Source of the DNA: Irpex lacteus
Taxonomy: Eukaryota; Basidiomycota; Agaricomycetes; Polyporales; Irpicaceae
Direction of reading: 5' to 3'
NCBI GenBank assembly: GCA_001986395.2
Contig: MQVO02000010.1
Span: forward strand, 868,001 to 932,000
Length of the DNA: 64,000 nt
Every line of letters begins with the position of its first letter. The first letter of the stretch is position 1. Made by a program: the position numbers and the translations under genes. A model generated the notes under the pieces. That model saw only the letters and a list, made by a program, of their open reading frames with translations, was not told the origin of the DNA and did no database searches. Positions 33,705 through 46,065 of this stretch are shown here, piece after piece.

Positions 33705-35684
33705 CTAACCCACGTTTGATGTGAGTGGTTGAAGAATTGCCGTTTTAGGAAATTTTCGGTGTCTTACATCAAAACCTGCTCCATCACCAGCGCGCGTTCG
33801 CAAAAGGCCGTCTCTCCCTGTCGGAGGTGGTTGGCAGGAGAAGAGTTGATGCTGCTCTGTAATCAAGTAGTTATCAATGTTTAGTGCTAACCATCGAAAC
33901 GAGCCCGAAGATTGCTTACCGGCTCCACAAGTCCTTCGACTTCCTCGCATTCGGACTCTGTGCCCTCGATTCTGCGATGGCACGGACGATCTGATTCAAG
34001 GCGCCTCTCGCTCCATTGACCGTCTTCAGGGACTGAGTAGAACGGAAGTGTATAGAAACGGTGGGCGCGCGACCACCACCATTGAGGAACATCACCGACG
34101 CACTGAACCAAGTGCTTGCACAACAGGTACTATCGTACGCATAGTGTTCGTAACTTTTCAGCGCTTTTCGTTTTCCTCCACAGACAGGGAATGAATGCCA
34201 ATAAAAAGTACATGGGTCGATAGCGCCATATATGTAGTATTACATATGTTTTATTCAGCATTTATAGAGAGGAATTGCGACCCATGGAGGGATACCGGTG
34301 AGGAGAGTTGAGTGCATCTAGTGTTCGTAAAAACGTCACGAATTGTCACACCGGCATGAAGCGGCAGATGGCATCAACTAAGTACCGTATCCGGCAGCGC
34401 CATCAGCTCAAATGAGTGTTCGTAAAAACGCATCGCAGCTGAGTTTGAATGTTCACCTGCCTGAAAGTCACCCTCAGGAGGCCACTGTTCGTAAACACCA
34501 CCAAGACTTCGACATAGGGCAAATCGGGCACGATATTCTAGTCAGTCTCAACGTACCAAACACTCTCATCGTATATTCTTTTGTGTGAAACATCCTGCAT
34601 CCCTTCAAATCTTGGCTGATCATGGCCTATCTGCGCAAAATTTCACCCATTCCCCCTCGTGAAGTTGAAAGAGTTCAGAAAGTGCGGATTTGTTTTCACA
34701 TTAATGATGACCTAGTAGTATACTACATACATGCACACCCTCGTAATATTTGAAAGCGAGGGAGAGGAGAAAAACTAGTGTTCGTAAAAATTGGCGTTTA
34801 CGAACACTGCGCGTGCGATAGTACGCATGATACTTCTGTGTTCCGCAGTCGCACGTCCACTTGCTGATATTGGTGAGATACTCGCCCTTGATAGGAATAG
34901 TCTGTAAACGACGCCAAGCCTTTTTAAGGGCTTCTTGCATATTGGATAGCCCCTGCGGATGGCCTCCGGATCGAGATTGGAGGAACTCAGCAAGTGTTTT
35001 GCGATACGGGGGGATTGATGGGCGGACCAAAGCGAACAGTGCAAGATTTAACCGCGGCCGATTGAAGTTGTGAAGTATAAGGCGTTTAAGATTTCGCCAT
35101 AGCGCTTCACCCATCATAGTCGTACGGTGGTTTGATATACACGTAGAATGCGCACAGCTGCGAGCCCAAAGTGACCATCGGTCTCGCGCGTACCAGTTAT
35201 TCCACAGGTATGCCCAGACCTCTGTCAAATTATTCCGGTGACAGTGCCAATAGATCTCGGCCACTGCATCACGGCGTATATCGTGAGAAGTGCGCGGCTT
35301 GCCATGACGGTGGTTATGGGCGGAGGGTTCAATAATAGGATCACCTAGGCTGGAGTTGCTTGGGGCCCGATACGTTGCTTCTAGTTGGTTGTTGTCTGGT
35401 GATTTATCTGCTGGGGAGTTGGAAAACGAGGCTCGTTGCGAGCGAGGTGGGCTGGATTGGTTGTCTTTAGATTCCGCGGGGTTGTCGGACGTGTAGTTGT
35501 CGGCTTCAGAATCAGAAAAATTCGCGAAGACGGTGGGAGAGAAAGGGCGAGTAGTACGCTTAGGTACTGCCTTGGGTCGCTGAGGTTGACGACGGGTTTC
35601 ATGGAAGACGAGGGGATTAAAGAGGGCCGGCATCGCTGTTTTCAAAGGAATGTGGGATGAGCATGTTCGCTGACCTATCTCCAT
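33705..35684 (-). pseudogene. SWIM zinc-finger gene split by a TIR element
   Basis: From the ATG at 35684 the product has a Ser/Pro-rich start, then blocks familiar from transposase-derived SWIM proteins of Agaricomycetes: AEIYWHCHRNNLTEVWAYLW, NWYARDRWSLWARS, TTMMGEALWRNLK and LHNFNRPRLNLALFALV. It ends its first part with WTCDCGTQKYHAY. A 690-base element then intervenes. Beyond it the sequence resumes as LLCKHLVQCVGDVPQWWWSR, giving the SWIM pattern C-x-C-(n)-C-x-H across the join. A further intron (GTAAGC...TTACAG) follows near 33910-33850. The C-terminal end is not fixed. The N-terminal catalytic (DDE-type) part expected in a full transposase is absent. As it stands the zinc finger is destroyed. 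Confidence 0.7.
34131..34820. mobile_element. 690-bp TIR element with GTAC target duplication
   Basis: The ends are TATCGTACGCATAGTGTTCG at 34131 and, inverted, TATCGCACGCGCAGTGTTCG at 34820; these inverted repeats of about 24 bases have three or four mismatches. GTAC flanks both sides (34127-34130 and 34821-34824). The word AGTGTTCGTAAA or a close variant recurs at 34143, 34320, 34415, 34484, 34777 and inverted at 34797-34808, like subterminal transposase-binding motifs. No coding capacity. Superfamily unassigned. Confidence 0.85.
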
Positions 35685-37695
35685 TTTGTTGCAGCTTTAT
35701 ATGCTGGCCGCACTGCGATTTTTGGGTGTAATGGCCGCTTGCAGGGATACCTCAAAGGCCGTTATGCCTCGGAAAGACTTGTGTGGGTCGTAGAAAGACG
35801 CCGCTATGGCCTAAACTTGGACAGGAACACGGCATAGCACAACTCGTTCCGATGTCCGCACGGTCTAACCCACTACACCCTTTGGGGAAAGCTTAGGCGA
35901 TGTTAAACCCCGGGACATAAGTTAGGGATGCCCATGGGGAAGGAAATAACTTGAAGCAGGGGTCTGAGAACGATCTCAAATGCTGGGAGGTTCACTGGCC
36001 GACGTTTGGGTGGCGGTTCTCGGACAAAGGGAAGTATTAGAGTAGACGCCTACCTTCCGAGAATGACATAGACTTTACTCCGAATTTTGGCAGCCCAGAC
36101 TACCAGCTAAGCAAGGCCTTTTGTGAGGTCACTAGCAAAATCCCGTGCGTTGGACGGGGGTTCAGATTACTTATCGCATGGCACGGGCATTTGAAGATTC
36201 AAGGTTCAACAATAAGTACTCTCGTGTTCAAAGCAAAGTGAGAGCTCGAGAAAAGAGAACTACGGCAGTCCACTTATGATCCCGTCACGAACATGAAAAG
36301 AGCCACCGCGGTTGACTCGGAAGGCCTAAGATTTTGGTAGTGACAGGCGCCCCCCCCCTGTTTGATCACGAAGCTTTGAAGCAGAATCTGACTTTACGCT
36401 GCAGCAGCGGACCACGTATACATGGCTGGAAGTATGAGCCTGCCCGCGCGGGAGAGAATTGAAGAGGAAACACAGGAAGTGAGCTCGAAAGTTCGAGCAG
36501 GGCGTGACGTCACGCGTACAATGTTCGGGAAAACATGACAGTGACAGCCAATGATACGCGACCATCTTTATATTAAAGAGGAATTAAAGAGGATATGTGG
36601 GAAAGACGGAACTCGGACGCGACCGAGTGCGACGAATGAGACGATTGTTATTGCTCCGTGGACCTCCACAGCTTCGCGTAGACCTTAGGACCTAACCAGT
36701 CATAAGCCCCAAGACTGGTGCAGAGTGGGCGCACGCGATCACCGAGGCGGCCAGGTAATCATACGCGATTGTGTGTCCGGAGATCAGTACGTACTTCTGT
36801 GCGCATACTATAGTTGATCTCGGTGTCATAGTAAAGGCTTCTGGTACGCTTGTAGACTCGGAGGTAGAAGGGGCTTCGAATAATATGCGGTAGTCCATAG
36901 CAATAAGGTAAATTAGCACAGCACCGAGAGAGCACGAGATAGTGGTCAGTACGTAGTCGCGTACGCGTCAGACTCAGCGTGACATAACGGCCGGGCGTCT
37001 GCGTAGCACGGTGGCCACTTCGAGTTGGTGGCAACGCATAGATACCATACCCACACCTCTCACTAGTATTCTGTAATGTCTTTCCAATTCATCGTTCCAA
37101 CTAGTTATAGTCCCTTCATTTCTCATGACGTTCGACTACCTACTGATACCCAGTGATGTATGAAATGAACTGCTTGATTCATCGTCTCGACTACTTATTC
37201 ATACTGTAGTGCCCGACTACGTATTTGGGCGCTTCAGGATCCTAGTACATCAAAGTCGACTACACGATGTATGCGTGCATCAACTACTCCAACGCTGCGT
37301 ATCTGCCAATATTTTCTCTCTAAGAAAATGTGAAGAAAGGAGAGGGACTAAGCATGCCTTTAACATCACCTTTTTCCGAAGAGAAAATCATGTCTTCTCC
37401 TTTCACTTTCCAATACATTTTCCCTAGATTCCCTTTGTTCCCTTTGTTCGTTTCATTCCTTTTCGCAGACCTTTGTGCACGGAAAAAAGATGATAAGAAA
37501 GGCAGCATTTGGCACTTCATTTTCGCTACATTTTCTCAGGGATAAAATGATGGCAGATACGCGTGCAATGAGGAACTGCCCGACTGCATGCACTCGAACT
37601 CATAGTCGAGATCTCATGCATGGTGCGTAGACTACCTAGTCCACCCCATGTACATCACTATCGTAGGTGCCCCCGTCTCCTGCGCTTTGCTGCTG
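35685..37695. other. no supported gene
   Basis: Mostly short overlapping frames. It contains a C9 run near 36351 and the small inverted-repeat segment at 37323-37540. Confidence 0.35.
37323..37540. repeat. possible ~220-bp inverted-repeat element
   Basis: AGAAAATGTGAAGAAA at the left faces CATTTTCGCTACATTTTCT at the right. The inverted part is only about 12 bases with mismatches. Weak evidence; it may simply be a pyrimidine-rich patch. Confidence 0.3.
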
Positions 37696-39296
37696 TCAGA
37701 TCGCCTTCATAATGGCCTCTCTTGTCTCACTTTCTTCATAGAGTTCCAAGTTCTGTGTATGCAAAATGCGTACGTTTTGCGTGTTTTCTGTCCAATTATC
37801 ATGAAATACTTCGTTCATGCAGGAATAAATCCTCGCAGGATCATGCTCACCCGAAATTGGACCGATACATAGCTCGCGCAGCTTGGGCATCTCCGAGACC
37901 CTTCTTGCCAACTCTCCCCCTGCGAGCCGCAATGCAGGTTTGTCTCCATCCAATACCATCGACTCGATAGTGGCGGCGCGGAAGATTTCCAGAACAACAA
38001 GCGGTTCGAATTGATCAAACCAAATCCCCTCCCAATCCCTCCAAAGCACCATGTCGAGCTGCGGATGTGCTAGAGGCTCGTTCTTGACCAGCTTCATGAC
38101 GCCGTAGTGTTTCTTCCATCCTCTAAGACGAAGGCTATTTTCCTCAATACGTAACTCCACTGTATAGATCTTCAGAGCGTTTTCGCTCTCCCCACTGTGC
38201 TCATGAGTGGGGTACATTTTCTTCTTCATGGAGAGAAAGAGCCCTGCGAGTTCATGCTCGTTGACTCCAGGGCACTCCACAGATAGTGTGGTGTCTGTGG
38301 AGAACGATAGATGCTCCAGAGCGAGGGAGCACGTGGAGGCACAATGTGCCGTGATCTCAAACGATGTAAGGCAGGGGAGGTCGGCCACTTTGGCCATATG
38401 ATCACTGAGGCTTGGCGTACGGAGGGCAAACTGTAGTCGCAACGTTTCGAGAAGTGGAAGGTTAATAAGCATTTCCACCAAATGAGATAAGCTGGTGGGT
38501 CCCTCGAAGTGTATTCCATGTACGAAATTTTTCTCCTCCCCGTGTAACGTCAGGTGTTTGAGAGTAGGCCGGCAAAGGTTTTCAGCCCAGCTCTGCGAGT
38601 AGAAGTAGAGCTCTAGGCGGTCCAGATTGGGAAGATGACAAGATCCCAGATAACCATCGATGCTTGCACTGTACTCTGTGTTTAGTACGTGTAAAGTGGG
38701 TCTTCTTAGCACAAGATCCTTCACATTACTTCCATCAATGTTGCGAGCCTTCTCCCTCAGTCTAAATGGGATTTCACCACATATTCTCTCTATCCTATGA
38801 AGAGAAGAGAAAACCAACCCAAGGCAGTCGGCTTGGGGTAGGTAGAGCGAATATGATGGCGGCCGCATGATGTTGATCGTAAGATTCCGCGACATGCTAC
38901 GCCGGAGCATTTCTTGAACGAATTCTGTGTTCCATGTGACCCAAATAGTATTCCACAGCTGAGAAGTACTGAGTGACGCCACGCGCCAGTGGCGACACAC
39001 GTGTGTCACAACAAGCCACGAATATGGAAGACTCTCGCCTCGTTCTTTTTCACCGCTTTGAATGGCACGTCCTGGAACATGGAGCATGGTATACAGCCAA
39101 ATAAATATCTCAGATAGAAGCTCAGGGCAGAGTCTCGAGGGGGGATTCGTCGAATTAACCATTCGCAACGACTCTTCGTGCTCCTTCAACACAAAAGCTT
39201 TCTTCTCAGTTTCTCGTGACTCATGTCCCACTCTGAGCGTGCGTCGATGTTAACTGACCACTAGCATTGGGCGATAGTAAGTAAGTCTTACCTCAT
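37696..39296 (-). CDS. F-box protein
   Basis: A long minus-strand exon (37696-39232) encodes about 510 residues. Near the start the F-box core reads NPPSRLCPELLSEIFIWLY, followed by LPYSWLVVTHVCRHWRVASL and LWNTIWV, the usual layout of Agaricomycete F-box proteins. The rest is leucine-rich with weak repeats (LPNLDRLELYFYS, LKHLTLHG, LPLLETLRLQFAL). The first ATG that makes sense is at 39294-39296: it splices through GTAAGAC...GCTCAG to AGAGTGGGACATGAG. Further upstream exons are possible, since the frame stays open. F-box proteins recruit substrates to SCF ubiquitin ligases; this family is large and fast-evolving, so the substrate cannot be guessed. Confidence 0.8.
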
Positions 39297-40999
39297 GGAT
39301 AATGCAAAAGCTGTTCTGAGTCTCGTGATTTCTAGGATATGCAACGCAGGTTCTTGTGGGATGTGGCTTGAAATAAGTTCATTTGAGGCGAGATCCGAGC
39401 TTTTGTATTGCCACGGTACGAGCGTCTGCTACCCTGCGAGAAATCAAAGATGCAAGACTTTGCTTTACGTACAACGTCGTTGTTTTATTTCCTCTCGAAA
39501 GTGTAATGGGTCTACTGTATCTTAGGTTAAGTGTGTGGTAGAAACTAAAGGGTTTCAAACGACCTACAATGGTAGAAGCGAGCAAATCTCCGTCTCCACC
39601 CACATATGATATTACTTAATGGCAAAGGACCTGCTACTAGTAGAGTATTGATTATTGAGCTAGAGCTATCACTTCTTGATGGTACAGTCCTTTGCAGAAG
39701 AACAGAGCTGTCGAACGCTGCACCTGGTGGGCATGTGTTGAATTTGAGGCAGCTTCGATTCAGAACGTAGAATTCCGCGTACCAGCGGCCGCATTCTGCG
39801 AGACCGTTTTGCTGGGTGATATATTTATCTCACCGGATCACGGCGTGTTTAGATCCTGCACCCATATCTGTGTGAGGCGACTATCGCTCTAATGTCGTGC
39901 AAATGGCTGTAACAATGACCGATTTACTCTGCAACGCTATGTAGGAGTAGGGCATGATGAGGGACATCTCGCCCGATGGCGTCGGACACCTATGCTGTGA
40001 GAAACGAAAGAGCCCGGGCAAGAATATGCATAAACAACTTGACTTTAAGTTTGATGTGCTATGCGGTGTTTGTTTTACAAAAATCTAACATCATGTCAAC
40101 ATATGTGTCTGTATATAATAGTTTTGGCCCACATATCGTGCAATAGCCCTCCTCTGGCTGCCGTAGACGGATTATCCGGTGTCCTATACATCGACTAGCC
40201 TTGTGAACTGTTTTAATTTTGCAAGCTCAACTTGAAGGAACACTGACAAGAATTCTCTTCTCCATTTTACTCCATGGACAACTTCCGGTGAGAGGGAGTG
40301 GTGAGTCATTGATCATCGTGTGTACTGGTGCTAGGTCGAGATACGGTCGCCCCACTGCCTATTGCAGAACCATGTCGCAATCACCCGACGGCTCAGCAAG
40401 TTTTAAGCCCGGGGCCGGAAACGACGCGAATTGCCTGCTCTCCCCCCTCCGTCTATTCTCCCTTTCTCAAAGTTCCTCCCAAGAACTGCACCACAACGTG
40501 TCGCACTACCACTAGTACCAGTACGTTCTCGAGCGCGCCACCGGGACCGCTGATTTTGCACTTGCGGCTGAGTGCAATGTCTGGCAAGGAGAGGTCGCCA
40601 TCAACTTAGTGAGTACTTAGAACTCTCTTCATAAGTGATGGCAGCGCTATGTCACTGGCATGCACTGACATCCCAGATGTAAGGAGCTGCTAATTATCTT
40701 CAGTGAAGCCAGTCACCGATGACATTTTTATCAATGTTAACCCTAGTCACTCCCTTTACTTATACTGACAAGATGGCCCCATCTATTTTTGAGATTCAAT
40801 CTTGACTACGCATGGCACGAGCGTGGTGTGCAATACCCTGGTTTCTGCTAACTATACTTTTCTGGCATTGACACTCACACCACCGCTCGTAGATTATCCT
40901 TTTGTCTGTTCGATAAATCACTGCTCACACCCTGGATGAATACAAATGTAATTGAAGTTGACATATGATACGACAGTGTCAAGTAGAGAAACAGAAACG
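39297..40999. other. no supported gene; holds a dispersed repeat
   Basis: Exon-like frames at 40219-40609 overlap in two registers and have no domain. The clearest feature is the dispersed repeat at 39765-39915. Confidence 0.35.
39765..39915 (+). repeat. dispersed ~150-bp repeat, copy 1
   Basis: Shares AATTCCGCGTA, ATTCTGCGA, CTGTTT, the block CCATATCTGTGTGAGGCGAC and the tail TCGTGCAAATGGCTGTA with 48578-48712, in the same order and spacing. Confidence 0.6.
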
Positions 41000-43900
41000 T
41001 CATGAATTTCTGGACTTTTTCACCCCCCGTGACCTCGCAAGTCGAGTATCCAAGGGCATGGAGCCCACTCGCAGCAGTCCAACGATGGATTCTCCTTGTA
41101 AAGTTATGTCATTGGAGGCCTTGATAGTCAGCCCAGACTTCTTTGAAGAGCCCTCTTGCTGGGAACGCCTCTGCTGAGTTAGAGCTCTTGTTGAGGTGCT
41201 GTTCTTCGTAGGCAACTTGCTTCTCAACGGTGACTCGATCTCACACCTCGGCGAAGACGTATCTTGAAGACCGGAGCTTACGCACGCAGAGCTCGAGGAC
41301 ACGGATGAGGAGGCCCTTGCTCGCTTCAAAGGTGGAGCGGAGGACTTGACTAAGTTCAATGACAAAGTAAGTTTCCAGTTTGTTATGAGCGCTATCTTAC
41401 ATACCTAGCAATTGAGGATTTATGCATGGAATGGAGGAAGAAGATTGGTCCGGTGGCAAAGGTATGTGACAAGCACGCAGCGAGGACAAGCGCCTGTTAA
41501 CTTCATGAACCATTTCAGCATCTTCAAGCTGATCGTCCTCCATCATTAATCCATCGATTATGGAGTTCCAATGTTTGTCAGGTGTTTCTCCTAGAGCGGA
41601 GGCCAGCTTCTCAAGAATCTCCGGAATCCCAAGCCCTCCAGCTCCTACACTTGCACTCAATACATCCCATGCATTGCTGTTTCTGAGCTGATCGTGTTTA
41701 TCCTCAGGATCAAAACTCGCTGAGATGGGACAAGTTTCCGCGGTCATGGGGATGGCGCCAGACTCGGCAGGCATGGGTGGAGCGATGAGATCAGGAAAGT
41801 CATCTTCTGTGTACGTAATGCCCATTAGACCGGTAACAACGCTCTTTACGGTCACATTGGCAACAGGGACAAGCGACGAAGAGTCACTAATACTTTCCAC
41901 GCATCCAGGGGATGAGGAGGGAGGCGATTGGATGCGATTAAGAGGAACGGACGATCCAGGCTCAGGAGCTGTGGGAAGTGGTCCACGTTCGTGTTGTATA
42001 CCGTTGTTATGAGAAAATTCTGGACGTGTGGGAGGGCTGTAGTAGGAGCTTATTTCCGCGGCCGATGGCGCTTGACTCGGTGTGATATTTGACAAGGAGG
42101 TTGAGCACTTCAGCGAATGTGACTTGGAGCTGTTCTTGGATCTCTTGGAGCTCCTATTCCTGCTTTCCTCCCCCGCTTTCCGCTTGCGTGCTTGATCTCT
42201 AGGCGTCTTGGGACACGCATGCTTTGGATGCATGCTGACACCACCCTGACCCTCGTCGTCGCTGTCGCTATCCGGATGTGTGTTCTCCATGAGCATTTTT
42301 TCTGCGGAATAAATTTAGGATCAGCTCGCTACATGATAGGGTAGATTTATTCCACGTACTCCAGCCAGTTTCATTTGCCATGAATGTGTCGTGCATTATC
42401 GACTTGTTAAACGAGATATCGTTCAAGAACACATCCGGGGAATCCTTTATCAACAGCCTATAGACAATAACAAGCTTGGTTTGACCACGGCGTTGCAAAC
42501 GGCCAATCAGCTGTGTGTTGTCTTGCTTCGACCACAGCACATCCTGCAAAATGTGTCAGTGTAAGGCGCTGTAAAAATTAAAGCACCCACAAGTATGATG
42601 AGAATGTTTGCACATTCCAGATTAAGACCAGTTGTCCCTACACTGGAAACAAATAAAACCTCAAAATTGGGCGACTCTCGGAAGCGAGCAAGCTCTTCTG
42701 CACGCTCTCGTAAGGTTTTTGTGCCATCAATCTCAAAGGGATGAACGTCAAAAAAGCCTAGAATCTGGAATTGCATATGTGAGCTTCTATAGATTTGATT
42801 TTACTGTTTCATATTTGCTTCATTTACCTTGCACAAATATTTATTGTGGACAGGGAAGGCGGAGTAAATTATGACCTTATCAGGAGGTGGCCTCTTCATA
42901 TCATCCATTGTAGGCATTTTATAGCAAAGTCCCAGCGTACTTTCGCTTCGTCGAAGCCTGCGTGGCCACGGAGCTTCAGGCTTACCTGCTGCGTCTGCTA
43001 ACTGGACAGTTCCACGACTGCAAAGTCGTCCGCGGCGCACTAAAAACGTATGGGTCGATTAATGACGGGTAAGCTTCTCCAAATCAAAGGCACGAACCGG
43101 ACTCTGGAGGCTCGTTCACACGCTGAGGACCATCTTGAAGTTCGGTGCTACCCAAAACATGTTCACCTGGCGAGTTCCATCCGGGAGGGATGGAGGAACT
43201 ACGTCTCTTTGGCGTAGTCATTGACGTGACAAGGTCAATGACAAAGTAGTTTCTGCAGTTTGCGTTTTCAACCCGAAGTGGGGGAAGACCAGGCTGCTTT
43301 CTGTGCCAAGAAATGATGTGTATCATTGTGTCGATCTTAGTTGATGGAAGATCACGATACTGTTCAAGTCGCATGGGTATGTGAAAGTCTCTTAGGATGT
43401 GATCCGTGAAGCAAACGTGCAGGGTCGAGTTTCGTGCATCAAGATAAAACGTCTGGGACACATAATTAATGTTGGACTTTGTTTTAAGCACAAAGACGCA
43501 TAAAACATACATGTTTGAACTTGGCGCCTGTATCCCTGGCTTCTGATGCGTTTTTTGCCATCTCAGAAGTGACCTCCTTCTCCATCTTGGTCGGTTCAAG
43601 ATGCATGACAACATCTAGTGGATCCCGTATTTCCCAGATAGGATGACCCCGATTGTCCCGAGATTTTAGAGTTCTCCGCACGGAGTTCTCAAGAAAGAAA
43701 GGCCGAAGGATTGCAATGAAGTCCAGACAAGCGAGACGATAATGCTTCATGCCGCGTTCTGACTGTTTGCCTGCCATCAGCTCCTGTTTAATTCCTTCAG
43801 GGCTTTCAGATCCCAGCCATTCCTCTTCGTCTTTCTTGTCATCACGCTTTGCCTTTGCCAACGCTTTTCTCATTGTCAACGGGAGCGTGGGATCGATGTG

Positions 43901-46065
43901 TATCCCAGCCAGATATGCGAGTTGATATCCATCCTATAAAAATCTATTAAACTTTTGCAGCTATTAGGCTATAATATTAACGCACCCGCGGATGGGTGAC
44001 AATTGGGGTTGCAGTGAGCATGCAAGTAAAGGCAGCCTGAGCTGACAACTGCCTCAGCGCCTGTGACGCCTTATTGGTGTTCCTGTAAGTGTGGACCTCG
44101 TCTACGACCAAAGTTCCGATGGTCTGATGGAAGATTGTGTTTTGGAGCTTCTCCTGGTTAATGGTTAGATTTCCCTTGGCTGTAAGAGCATGCTTTGCAT
44201 CGCTCGTTAAAGCCTATGGATAGATGGTTTCGCTGAGTGATTAAGTGAGAACAATGTATTATATGTGACGCACTGGCTGGGAAATGAGAATAACTCTGGA
44301 AGATAGCCTATGGCCACTACCATTGAACGCCCCACTCCAAAAATTTGAAGATTTTCTGTTGGCGTAACTACCGAGGCATACTTCGATGTCAATAAAGCCT
44401 GGACAGACAAACGTTCTCAGCTCTCTTTCCCATTGTGGAATAAGCGTCAGAGGGGCCACAATAACTGTAACTCCGTCTTTGATGGGGCGGTCAGAGTTTT
44501 TCAGCTTAGCTACAGAAGAGCAATCAATTTATGTTGTAATTAGAGGCCTAAAATTGTGCGCACCCCAAGCAGGAGGATAGCATTTATTTTGAGCATAGTA
44601 CTCGGCTATGAATGAGCGCATCAGAAAAATTCCCGTTGCCTGTGGCGTTTTTCCAACGCCGACTGCGTCAAACAGAAAGTATGGCTCTTCCATGATCATC
44701 TGCCCTACTCCTTTATGGATACCAACGACTTGATGCCAGGGATATTTCACAGATTCCTTCTCATTGTAGTTCGTGTTGCTTGACCAAAAGGCTTGCGCCT
44801 CAGGTGTGTCATCCCAAAGGGTATAAACGCGGCTTTTATCGCGTATGTTAGCCATGCCTGGTATGCCATGACCTTTCAACCCCATGCTTTCGTATAATTC
44901 CTCAGCGGTGAAGTCTCGATAGTGGGGGTTGACATCCTCTCCAAGCTGAGGAAGCTCAACGTACTCCTCCGTAAAGCTGCAAGGATGCAGCTCCGTGCTC
45001 ACGAAAGAATTCAGCTCCGCCCTCACTTTGGAAAGTAATTCTGGGGATGCAAAGCTCTTCATAGACTGTCTATGGCGTGAACTGACTGATACGAGCAACA
45101 GATATCAGAAATGCTGTAAATTTGACAATAGTCATTGCACGTACTCTTTGTCTCTATTTTTGAGACATCTCCGTCAGACATATAGACATTTTTGACCTGT
45201 TCCAGATCAGAGTCAATTTCCAGCTGCCTCCTGGCATCTGCTGGCGTGTCAAAGAAGCTTATGAGGTCTTTACAAAGCCTAGCCTGCTTAATCCACGCGG
45301 ATGTGGATTGGAAGGGATGTGCTTTTCCTTTTTGAACCTCTGCAAGGCAGTTAGTCAGAGCTCCTTTGTAGGCACAGTGATAGCATACCAAGCCAATAGC
45401 GATCAAGGAGCTCCAATTCCTTTTCAGCCTTCTTAACCCGTCGATCAATTCGACCCTTGAGTTTTGGGTATGTAAGCTCCTTGAGTAGAAACTCGGCAAA
45501 GAACAATGCCTCAGGAATCCATCCACATCCTGGAAGATATGCACCACTAGGCTCGTCACCGAGAAGATGCTGCAGTATTGCGGAATTGTGTTGCGATAGG
45601 GCGGAGATGGAGCTTGATAGAAGCTGAGATATACGCATGCCATGACATTATTGAAACGGTGAATATATATCGCCCACATACCTCACGCTTCTTGCCATAA
45701 CGAACTAGGGCTCCCAAGTCAAACCCCTGCGCTTCCAAGCATTCGTCAATCGATGTTGAGATGTCCCAGCACTTCTTCTGAGCAGATACCCAGTCCTTCC
45801 ATTGGCGACACAATTCAGGGTCTGTGTTGTACTGTTTCCAAGCAAGCTGGAGGCTTCCCTCCTTGGAACCTTGGAACGCGTCAAGCACGCTTTCTTGAAG
45901 AGCGTGGATATTTTTGGCCATTTGCTCAGACATAGTTTCTTTGCCGTTGAAAAATCTTCTTGGGGACTTCCAAGGCTCAGAGGACATCTTGACACGCGCC
46001 TGCCAAGTATCGCAGGCCCATATGCACGGGCAAAGAAGAAGGACAAAGGCAAGAGATTTCCCCAT
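41000..46065 (-). CDS. SNF2-family DNA-dependent ATPase
   Basis: All SNF2 motifs are present in order: motif I DAVGVGKTPQATG (near 44660), Ia MAPLTLIPQWEREL, II VVDEVH (near 44100), III LTATPI, RPFFLEN before the second lobe, IV DKVIIYSAF (near 42870), V VLFVSSVGTTGLNLECAN (near 42630) and VI QLIGRLQRRGQ (near 42500). Introns of about 45-70 bases join the exons; for example NILIIL joins DVLWSKQDN, and TGW joins KKMLMENTH. The roughly 430-residue tail is Ser/Pro-rich with a basic patch (RKRKAGEESRNRSSKRSKN) that could be a nuclear signal. The start is either 46065 or the second ATG near 45987. No bromo-, chromo- or RING domain was seen, so the subfamily is open. No lesion was found. Confidence 0.8.

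Noticed and set aside
33887..34194. Plus-strand 105-codon frame near 34000
   Set aside because: The minus strand here carries CKHLVQ and the rest of the SWIM protein, which continues the frame broken by the 690-base element.
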